Assembly (NCBI GenBank): GCA_028565635.1
Contig: JAOXYB010039284.1
Coordinates: 1 to 28,231, forward strand
From: Phoronis ovalis
Lineage: Eukaryota; Phoronida; Phoronidae
Length of the DNA stretch: 28,231 nt
Direction: 5' to 3'
Shown: positions 12,601-24,600 of the stretch, one piece after another
Numbering within the stretch: position 1 is the first letter of the stretch
How the letters are laid out: each line of letters starts with the position of its first letter
Program-made: the position numbers and the translations under genes
Notes under the pieces: generated by a model
Databases searched by the model: none
What the model was told of the DNA's origin: nothing
What the model saw: only the letters and a program-made list of their open reading frames with translations

Positions 12601-15600
12601 TGCTTTAATTTTTCAATCTTCTGTTGAAGTTTGGCAACATAGTCTTCCTATGGTGAAAAATAGTGTGTAACAATCATTTTATTCACTTGACTAAACACAG
12701 GTCTGATTAAATCAGATGAGAAATTCTAGCTCTTCCTGTTTATTTGTGACTGTCTTCAATAAAACCAAGTGTGATTGTGTAAGAAGCACAAATGTAGCAA
12801 ACACCATTGCATTGATATATAAGGCAGTTGTGTTTCCAATAAGTTTTGATACATCTATTTCGCAGAAATTTTTACAATCTATGTAATAACGGAGGTATAA
12901 GGTAGCACAAAATGCGAAACCAAGGTCAGCGTTGTTTACTTCCTTATTGGTAAATAAGGCATGCTATATTGTACATATCTAAGTTATGCACAAGAGGTGG
13001 CTAAATTACTGCATGCAGCATGCTTGTTAGATTTTAATTAACTTAATAAGTTCTTACAACATACCAAACTATGATGTTCTGGCACATTACAAAACAACTC
13101 TTCAGTTTCTGTTTTCTTTAATATTCCTTTTGTGGGTTCAACACTTTGTGCCACAAACATGCTCTGCAACCAATAATATTCAGTCATATACAGTAAATAT
13201 TCAATATTAATACCAAAATATGGATAAGGGAGTTATAGCTTTAACCACATGAATTCACTATAATGAATGAACATGTAAGGAATACGTACAGAAATAAATC
13301 TGTCACCTTAGTCCATGAACGCTGCAACCAAATCATATTTACCTGAGCAGGAACCAAAGTTGCCTCTGTCACTGGAGGTCTTTGTATTACTGGTGCTGTA
13401 GGTAAAGATAACTGTGCCCAAATATTTCCTGATCCTCCATAAGGATTGTCTATGGTATTAAACCCACTATTAGAAGTAGCTCCAATGGCATGTGTACCCG
13501 GAGGCATAACTTCAATAGCTTGATCTACATGAGGCACTCTGGTATTTGGTATTGCATGCTGAATAAGTGGGCCTCTATACGAGTCTTGAACATTAGGTCC
13601 TGCATTAGACATAACTCTAACATTTTGTCCTCTGCCATAATGCGAAGTTGAAGGAATAGTCTGACTAGCTTGAGGTGTTTGTGCTGGACCATGTGAACCT
13701 TCCTGTCCTACTGTCTGCGAGTACCTGGGGTCATAGCCATACTCTGGACCAGGAAAGTACTCTTGGTCTAAAAACAAAATAAATGCTAAATAAGTATTTT
13801 TCTATATTTATCCTCTTTGCTTTTGATGAAGCATAAGGCAGCTTATCTTCAACCTCAATCTGTCCTTGTCCCATTTAGAAATGAAAGTAAATTCTTTACT
13901 GATGTGTCTACTACATAGTATACAAAATTTGTCATATATGAAACAAAGAGGCTGGAAGACAAGCTTTATAAACAATCATTGAGTAACCACAAAGGTCAAC
14001 AAAGAAGTGACATGGCAAAGGGACAGGTGTCAGTATTTCAGTGAAATATCACAACTTACTGGGCAACCAGCCTACTCTACGTCCAGATGCCCCAACATCA
14101 ACTGCTGATTTCTGATTAGCTAACTGCTGGCGAAGATGGTTTATTTCAGCACGAAGTTGCTCAAGATCATCTTCAAAGTTTTCACCTATAGTTGATAAGA
14201 ACCAGTCAAGCATGAGTATTCAAGTTACATAATACTTAAATAAATGTTAGATACAGATGAATCTAGTTATATCCAACTTGCTTTATTGGAAAAATGTGGG
14301 ATTTTTTACCATTGAAGCGCAGACAAGTAGTTTCAAAAGTGTCATCAAGACTTTCTGAAGCCAGGACTAAAACCATTTTGTTTTAATGAAAGCACAAAAT
14401 GTACCAGATCTTATTCTGAATGTCTATCCTTCTAGAGTCTGGTAGAATTAAAATATGATATCTAAAGTTTTGAGGTAAGAAAAAACAGACACAACAAGAT
14501 TAGTCGTGCCAAATATAATACCTGGTGCATGTTGTGTGATTTGATAAAGCATGCGATTTAATCGTTCTATTTCTTGTGTTTGTGCATTAATTAACTCATT
14601 AAGGTCCGTTATCTCCCTTTGCTGAGCACCTAAAGAAATTGAAGTAATTGAGTTGAAGAATATAAAAAATATATGGGTATCATGACAGGCTTATGAACAA
14701 CCAACTTTGTCAGCAATGAACAGTGAATTTTTATAATAATTGAATAGCAAATTTCTATAATTTGGATATGTTCAAAGCATAAAATAAATAGTCAAAGGCA
14801 TAATTATTATTGTTATAAATAAGCAAACACAATCAAACTGAAATTGTGTAAAAGCAAAAGTAATAAAACAAACAAAAATGTAATCATAAATCTTTTTTTA
14901 TTTTTGTTCAATTTCTCATTTTACATATACGAACTGTACTAAATTATTACTAATATTAATCTTTGAAGTACATTACCTTACCTATATTTTATATTATCAT
15001 GCAAATGTATAGTAGGGCTCACCTATAGTGTGAGATGACCTGTTTGTTTGTCTGAGTGTATCCTCCAACTGCCTCTGTTTCTCATCCAATAGCTGTTGTA
15101 AATTATTAACCTCATCTTCGGCCCTTTGTAAATCTGATGCTAACTTTTGAACACGGTTATCTGGCTACAAAGTTCAGAAACTCATGGTTAAAATTAAACC
15201 TCTCTTGAAAATAATGTAAAACTAAAGCAAATCTACAAACACAATATTTAATTCCTGTTTCTAATGTTAAGTAGCTACAGTAGCAACCAGTATCTCGTGA
15301 TATATAATAAAACATACGTGATGTCCATGTCTTGGCCTGGGCTCAGGGCCTTCTTCTGGCCATCTCGGAGATCCTGGAGGAAGTCGTCTAAAATCATCTC
15401 TTGGATCTCTGTTTCTAAAGTCTTGGCCATCTGATATGTGTTGTGGCACTGGATGATTTCTGGATCCCTGGAACTCTGATTCCTGGTCTCTGTATTGGGG
15501 AGGATACTGTGCATCATCATAACCTTCATTCATCCGTCTAAATAGACAAACAAAAACATGAGCAAATTAAGTAGTTTTTTGCATTATCAAGAAGCTCTTT

Positions 15601-18600
15601 TATAATCATTTAGTAAAACATCATGAGAGTAGTCATTCGTAAGTCAGCTAATATTTTCTACTTCGAATTAATTATTTACATTGGTAAACCCATGACAAAT
15701 ACATGCAGACATCAGCAACAATTAGCAGTCCATTGGTATAAATCAGGAGCTGGACGTAGATTTGACTCTTACTAAATATTCTGAAATCTAAACCTTTGCT
15801 TAGGTCCTCTTGTGTCTGCTTCTTTGGCAGATGGATTTTTATTACGCCTATGTTCAATGTCATCCTCCTGCCGCCGTAATGCTTGTTCCAGTGTTTTAAT
15901 GTAAGCTTGAGAATCTTGCAGCTGAATGTAGCAAAGAAACAGTAGTTTAAAATCGACGTGCAGAAGAATGAGACCAGGCAATACAAAAAGAGGATTTAAA
16001 ACAATCATTTGCATTTCATTTTTTAATTTACTAAAACAAAGCTACACATTGTACGAATATCTTCTTGAAAAACAACTTTTACAGAAAGTGATAAAACTGT
16101 TTCAAAAGATTTTTCCATTCTATTACTTTTTTATTAGCTGCTTGATCAGCATGCTTCATTTGATTCCTCAGATTGGCCAGTTCTTGCTGGAGTCTTTCGT
16201 ACAAAGCTTGGTCCTCCGAGTTCATGGACTGAATGGAATCCTGCAACTTGTCACTAGTCCCATCACTTCTTGGTGTCGGTTGAAGCAGATGACTAGGCAA
16301 TAATGTATGATCACCTCTAATTCGCTGGTAATCAGCCACACCCGACTTCTCACCCTAAAACACAGTCTCCTCTATTGACATCTATTATTTATTTCTAGCA
16401 GTGGTTCACAATCAGTTAAATTTCAGTACAAAAGACAAAAGTTCAACTTTAATCAAACCATTTGGACAAAATCAGTGCTGTAGTTCTTTTCAGTTTTGTT
16501 CAATAGCTGATAAATTAATTGAAGAAAAAAGAAGAACTTCCCTAACTTTAATATTTATACTAGTACCACAACAGGCTTAAGATAAAAAAGTCGAATTAAG
16601 GTAACTAAAAGCTTTACATACAGTAGGTAACTAAACTAAAAAAGTCTATCATTATTTTTAAGTAAAAAAGAAAAGCTTTAACTAGTGCTTCATATATATA
16701 CAATGATTATTTATATTTTTCCATTCTATCAATGTTTTGTTAGCTGTATAATCAGCATGCTTCATTTGTTTCCTCAGATTGGCCAGTTCTTACTGGAGTT
16801 GTTCGTACAAAGCTTGGATTATTTAAAATAAAATTAAGTGGTCATGTACTATAAAACATCACAACTGGAATAATGGTAGACACTATATGTAGGTAACAAA
16901 AACATATTGAAATATTTCCACTTTATTCAATTATATGTTATGTTTTAATGATTAGTAGTTTTAACTATTAGTAGTTTTAAAAACATATGCAAACCTTTTG
17001 ACCTCTAGCTGCATTCAGTGCATTTTTCAAGTCATCAATTTGCTTTCTCATTTGTTCATTTTCTCTACCTAACTGTGGCCTATCGGAGTCTGTAGTTTCT
17101 CGCAGCTTACTTTCGACCTTACTAAGCTTGTGCCTTAATGCTTCCATTTGTGCTTCAATCTGTGAATTACAGTGGCTCAGGCTTGAAAATAACTTCTTTG
17201 CAAATAAAATAATCACTTTTACAACAGTTATCCGCAATGTGAATATAATGTTTTGTGAGGTTTCACATGACAGTGTTTATTTAATTTGTTATTACCACTA
17301 AAAATAATCTTTATTTTAGAAAGGCAGTAGTGTGTATAAGATCAGGTACAAGCACCTTAGACAGTTTTCCTTTTGCTTTGGCAGTTTCTTGATTCTGTTG
17401 TCTCATTCTCTCTACCAGATGTCCTTCCAAATCAGCTAACAATGCCCCAACATGATCGTCATCATCATACAGTTCTATATGTCCCTATACACAATCAAAA
17501 TATAGAACAATTAGTAATTATAATAAAGTACATTATTTATTAATGATTATAATTGTTCAATTCTACCTGCCAGGGGCTGAATAACATGTTTCAATTGCAC
17601 ATTGCAATGTTCCTGTGATATGCAGGTATAAAGCCTTATAAGGTGGCGGCAAGGACTATAGTGAATAACAAATATTCTACTTTTTTCTTGGGTGAATATA
17701 GTATAACTCATTGTAATCTTTCTACATGTCAGTATCCATGACTGAAGACTTGACACTTTATTACTCTGAGTCAAAAATTTTGTACACAGATTTAATGAGA
17801 CATACCTTGCCCTTTTCCAGATTTGTTAACACTTGTTGAATTCTGTGCTGCAACTCTTCTGGAGATATTGTTTCACTTTGCCTTTCTTCTTCCTTATTCC
17901 TCAGCTCTTTTTCAAGAGCATAGTTTTTTGTCTGAAAGCAAAAATAAATATAAAACAAAGTACCAAATATGCTTTGTTTAAAATTTCACATTTTAGTTAA
18001 ACTAAATTCAGTTTAAATCAATGTAGTTACCTTAGCTGCATTAAGCTGTTTCGTGAGCTGATCTGTCTCTCCGTGATTCTCCTGCAATCTTTCTTTTAAT
18101 TGAGCTTTTTCTGCCTGTAATGATATTATTGATGTTGATTTACATACAATATTATCTCATATTAAATGCTAAATATTAAAAAAAGAAAAAAGTTTATAAA
18201 ATTTTTGAAATATTTGTAAGTTTTGATAGTATTTAACTTCTTTTGATCCTCCGCTACATATATTAATTTAAACCTTAAGCTGAACATTTCCACAAGCTTC
18301 AAATCTATCATAGCGTGATTATTTAAAAAAAATGCTTTTAGGGGGCGATTATTAGGGGGGGGGGTGATTAATAGAGAGGGGGAGATTATTAACTTCTTGC
18401 ATGAATATTTAAGATTGTTTAATTCTATTGTTTGCGATACATAAGGCACTTTATCAAACAAAATTGGTTATTCAAGCAAAATTCTGTGTGCAATGCAATA
18501 TTTTTTCAAAAGAAAAACTCTTCTAAACCTTCAATTGAGAGTACATTTATATTGTTGGTCACATACCTAGAGAAATTTGTACAGTAATATACCACCTTGC

Positions 18601-21600
18601 CCAATGTGGAAACACAATTATTGTGAAAGTCATCGGCAAGAAGTGTAAATCATCTGTTGCCCTACTCGGTATGGAAATTCTATTGAAAATATTATTGGAG
18701 ATGATCCGAAGTTTGCTTTGCGAACCAAAACACTTATTAAAGATAATTTGGGGAAATATTACTAATAAATACACGTCCTCCAAAAACGAGCTAATCAACT
18801 ACACATAATAATGAATTAAAATGTGATTATCTCACATTAATTCAAATGGGTCTTCAACTCAAATTACTGCCCTGGGGGCGATTATTAGGGAGGGGGTGAT
18901 TATTGATTCATTTTAGTCACCAGAGGGGGCAATTATTACAGGGGGCGATTATTAAAGCAGGGGCAATTATTAGAGAAAATACGGTATGTCATGTTCACAC
19001 TAATAATTAACCTCATCATATCCAAATGTGGCTTCAGTTTACGTTAAGTTAAATCATGTCAGTCTTTTCTTGGCTTCAAAACCTACAACAGTAATTACCT
19101 TACTTAAAAATAAAAACCATTAACCGGTTCAGAATACCTGAGCTTTATGTTGCAATTGTTCTAGTTCATCCCTCAATCTGTCAGCCACTTTCTGGGCATC
19201 CTGTAGGTCTGTGTCAAGTGCCGATTGAGCCATCTGATCTTGAAGTCTTGCATTCAACCCTTTCTCTTCATGTAGAGAATCTTGAAGCTCTTGAAGTTTC
19301 TGTGAAATATATACTATCTTAGTGTGCACTTTATACAGGGAAGCAAATCACATAACTTATACATTTGTACATTAATCTAATGATCCAATCTTAGTTTGTT
19401 TGGATACCTTGAATCATTAATCTTCCTGGCTATAACGAATGATTCAGTTTGTTTGGATATCACACTTGAATCACTAACTCTCGTGACTCTAATTATTCAT
19501 TCTTAGTTTGTTTGCAAATTACCCTTGAATCACCAACCTTCCTGGCGCTAACAATTCATTCTTAGTTTGTTTGGAAAACACCATTGAATCACCAGCCTTC
19601 CTGGCTCTAACAATTCATTCTTAGTTTGTTTGGAAAACACCACTGAATCACTAACCTTCCTTATTCATTCTTAGTTTGTTAGGATATATTCACCGAATCA
19701 CTAACCTGCCTAACTTCAAGAAAGGATCCTGCTTCCGAATCTAGTATATTCATTTCATTTTCCATCTGATCAAGACGACCTCTCAGTTCATTTCTTTCTG
19801 CGAGTAGTGAATCATACTCTTCTTTTTGCCTATCAGCTTGCTTCTGCACATCAGTAAGGTGATGCTGTAACCCAGCTATGACATTTTCCAAGTCTGTTTT
19901 CATTTCTTCATTGATTGCTGCTTGACCTATATAAAAGAACACTTGTACAATTTAAATGACAACCTTTTGGATATAATACTTGTAACCGATAGCCCTACTG
20001 TTAACATTTCAACTGCATATTAAATAGGCTTATGTTGCAAAAATTACCGTGCAAGAAGGGTTTATGGTTAATAGTTATTGTACGTATACCTAAATTATAC
20101 CACAATTTAAAAAACCTAGCTGCATTTATTCACATAACAACAATTATGAGCATTTGCACAGAATTTCAGCAAAATATAGGTTTAGACTATTTTTTCTAAT
20201 TATGAAATACAGTTCGAAACAAATATTTACGTTACAATCTAAATCCGCACTAATTTTACATTCCACCATTTCTTACAATCCTCCTATATTACTTCACAGT
20301 CAAATGAGCATTCATGCTGACATCTCAAAAGATGTGTTTTGACCTGTAAACTGTGTTTGAGAGGAAACAGGTTTGCATAGCATGATCAACTTTATTAGCT
20401 GTTTGAACAAAACAAAGAAGCGAGCAAAGTGAATACAATGTTTTGCAATTACATAAGTGTCACATCAGCTAAACATATATAAATTATGAATTAAATACAC
20501 AATACTTACCGTATCCTTGGTTTTCTTCAGCAAAAATAAAATTGGATTTGTATATATTTGGTGGTGTTATTGTTGCAAACTCAAATGCTCCCATAACTCT
20601 TTGTTTTATGAATGAATCTTGCAAGAGTATATAGAACTATATGATTGTTCATTCACAATTTCAAAATCGTGGAAATATTTGGGTTGCTATAAATGGTGGT
20701 GCCACCAAGTGCTTGCAAAATAGTCTATTAAAAGCATTTGTCCATTATATTTGTTTTTCTGTAAACAAGCTCCTTTTATAGACCAGTTTGAGTATGTATG
20801 ATATCAGTCTATTATACTCAAACCACAGAATAGAGGTACATGCACATCACATAATCATGAAATGTTAGTATTGGTCTCTTTTTATTCATACCTTCTGTAA
20901 GTTCTTTTTCAAGATCTTTGATGCCAGCTGTTTCTGTTGCTATACGTTGCATCATTTCATCCAGTTCTCGCTGCAAATCATCATACAGCTGACTTCTGGC
21001 CCTTAGCTGCTGTTCTTTATCAGCCACTTCAGCCTTCACCTTACCCTGCATGACATGATTTTTTTGTACACAGGTAAGGGTTTTAGTTATGCTAAATAAA
21101 TTATTGAGATTGCCATGGATAATCTAGCAGCAAAAGATTGGGTTTGGGGCAAACCTTGAGTGTTATAAATAATCCCAAATTAGGTTCAGTGGTCATAACA
21201 CAAGTCATACAATTTTACGGGAGAATGCGCAATAAAAACAATCAGTCAGAAAACTACCCTAATTAACCTTTCCAATGTAGCTCAACATAAAGCTTTCCTA
21301 CTTTTAACTAATTCATCCTAACACACCAGTCTTTCAAGAACTTACATAGAGGGAGTCTCTGCTGCTCATACGTTTGAGTTGAACTTTCAGTCGATTGACT
21401 GTTTCCTCTGTATCCTTAATTTCGTCTCGTGTCTGAAGTAGCTCATCCTCAATGTTGGCTGCTTCATTTCTTAGTTCCTTTACCTGTTAAAATTTTGCAC
21501 ATAATAGTTATTTTGAATTGCTTGAATATTAACAATTTATTCTATTGCATTCTCAATCATTTATAACAAGTACGAGCCAATCTAAATTCCCCAATTTAAT

Positions 21601-24600
21601 ACTAAGCAACTGCTTAACAAACTTTCCACATTTTATGCTGGTGAGAAGCATACACACACCAAAAAGTAAACTGATTTTAACTGGGATTTATTATTAACAT
21701 CTCATTCAATATTTATATTGCTGATTATTATAATGTATAGTGGATAAATTCACAAATTCTAATTGCTAATGGCATCTGTTTTTTTTCCTGTAACAGACAA
21801 AGGACTTAGAACAAAGCTGTTATTCAGGAATTTAAACTAATAACTGTATTTTTAAAAAACAAGACAGTACTTTTCTGATGCTGTGTTTTACATTATTTTA
21901 TATTTAACTTAAAAACATACGTTAAGTATTTTCCTTGATAACTGATGCTGTAGTTTTTGTTTTTCAGGGTTACTAAGTGCTCTCCGAGGTGTCATAGCAG
22001 CAGTACGCTGTAACTCTTCAGTCACACGTAATATTTGTTTTTCTCGCTTGTTCAGTTCATCTTGAAGTCTACGTAACTTTTCCTCAGCTATTGAAATGAG
22101 CAGTATCTTGAAATCTTACTACTTATATTACACAATACTAAGAAGAATCCAGTGAAGAATAAAGGTTGGTATCATTGTCAATATATTTATTACCATCTTA
22201 AAAGTACTGTGCTTGGATTTACATATTTTACTTTAAATATTCTATTTAACTTACAATTTAAATTGCCATACAAAATTTCTCATCCCATATAAACAAGTTT
22301 GTAGTGATCAAAGAATGCAAGGCTTGCCTTTACATAACTACATATGCGTTACAAATATACACACATTTATATTATCTAACTGATTTCATGATTATTGACT
22401 CAAAACAATTTAACATACCATGTTCAATTTGTCTTTGTTTATCTATCAATTCTCCATCTAAAGCCTCATCAAATTTTCCCCTTGTTGCCTCGTCCATCAA
22501 AGAGGCATCTGCATGTCTACCAGGTCTTAAGGAATACATGACAGCTGGCTGACCTTGACTGGGAGTTGAAGTCTCAAATGCAAACTTGTTGGTTTTATAT
22601 CTAGCTCTACCAATATATGGACTCTCTCCAATTAACCCACTACTGTCTAAATTCTAAAAAAAGTAATAATAAACTATTTTATTCAGTTGTTATTTAAAAA
22701 GCTCACCTTAATAGGTAAGTAATATCAATTAATGTACCACGATCCATTTATGGGTAAATAAACAATTAAAAAACATTGTAGGGTTGGTATTAGACAAGGA
22801 ACTCAAAACGAATAATATGTTACAGACATAATACAAGTAAATGAGAGATGAAAGTTTCTTACCTGGTCACCATCTGCTTCAGGTATATGCCCTAACGAAG
22901 CAAATTTATGATCTATTTTGTAGAATGCTAACTCTTGTTCTAACTCGTAATGCTTCTCACAAGCCTTTGTTAACTCTGCTGTCTTTCTCTTCAGCTATAC
23001 ATTAGCAAGTAAAAACATGTGTTAATAAATAAAAAATACATACAAAAATAACTTCCCTTTATTTGATTATCAAGAGATTTTAAATACCTCAGGAACATAC
23101 AAAATGAACTCTGTTAAAAATTATTTTATGACAAATATAATGATAGCAATAATACCCTGTAACTCCTAAAATAACGAAGACTTATTGCAACTAATGGAGT
23201 TTAGAAGAATAAATTTCTGCCTAATACTGACAAGGAAACTTTAATAGTAAAACGAACTATATTCCAGTAAAAGATACTATTTATAAAGATAACATTATAG
23301 GACATTCAGCACATTACCCTTTGCACATATATTAAACAGAATATTGCAGAGTACAAAGATTCTGTGACTGTCCTACCAGATCATTCTTTGTCTCTAGTTC
23401 TTGCTCAAGATCATTGACTTTTTTATAAGCATGTTTTTCCTTCTGCTTCAGTTCTTTCTGTTTGCTTTCTGCATCCTTAATCTCTAGAATTGATCGGTTG
23501 TGTTGATCTTCAAGTTGCAAGCACCGTAGTTCACTCTCTTGTAATAGTTGCTCTAATGTTTCAATTTCCTCTACAAACATTTTTAAGAACAGATATCAGT
23601 AAATCATATTTTTCTGCTTAAATGAGACAAAAAATATTTTAAAATTTATAAATGTTTGTAAATAACAGTTTTGTATAAAAATTTGCCATATTTAACTTAT
23701 TACCCTCCGCCATCAACAAATGGCTTTCTTGTTAAGATTGTAGTCAGTATCTATTACTCGGCACCCAGCATATTTTTTTGTGACATTAGTATCCATTTAT
23801 TTGAATGGTCTAAGAAAAGTACTTATTGATCACAACAATACACACTAAGGTAATGCAACCTGTCTTGTGTGAAAATATACCAACAGCTGTTTTGGGGACG
23901 AAATCAAAAGGCAACAAACACATGGAGAGCAAGTACTAAGAAATAAACAACAATAATGGTACCTCACCCTGTTCAAACCTCCTCCTTGCCTCTTCTCTTT
24001 CTTGCATTTGTACTTCTTGTCCGTCTAATACTTCCAGAGTTCTTAGATGAAAGACTATGTAGAGTCGACAGTGTGGAAGTTCACAGATAGGATTTTCAGA
24101 AACAGACAGCTGAATCAAGTCTTTCAAAAGACGAAGTTTAGAAATTTCCTGAAGCTAAGACAAACAACATCTAAACAAGAATGTTTCAAATGTCAAAGAT
24201 AACAAATCAGAAAAACAAAAGAAAATAGCAAAACCTAACCTGTTCATGTTACATAAATATGTATCTTAATACTAAAGAGGATGGAATTATAAAGGATAAG
24301 GGTATGACAGGAATATTTGACATGTCAGTCTAGTTTTACAGTCAGGTTTGGTTTGCCAGTATACTTGCTTTCACATAATACATTACTACTGATACAGAAC
24401 AAATTGTAAAGCCTTAGCTTACTGATGATAATTCATTCTTTGACAGTCTTAGTGTTCGTAAACTTTTCAATTTTTTTCCAAACCATTGCGGAATATGTTC
24501 AATACTGTTTCCCGACAAGTTTAACACCTAAAAACAGGATATGGATATACTCAAAAATAAACACATTGGTATTTGCAGCGTATCTTCATGCTGTATAACA

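Noticed and set aside
15275-15529. Second minus-strand frame over exon 20
   Set aside because: The other frame (RMNEGYDDAQ...) joins in phase with exons 19 and 21; this one does not.
15968-16303. 111-codon plus-strand ORF opposite exon 18
   Set aside because: Antisense of a coiled-coil exon and intron; hydrophobic content is an artefact of the complement.
18559-18808. Overlapping ORFs on both strands between the G-rich clusters
   Set aside because: No transposase or other domain recognised; the donor-like end of the minus ORF is out of phase with exon 14.
23962-23963. Donor GAG/GTACCA for exon 5
   Set aside because: Phase 0 does not fit exon 6; the GTGAGG donor six bases earlier does.
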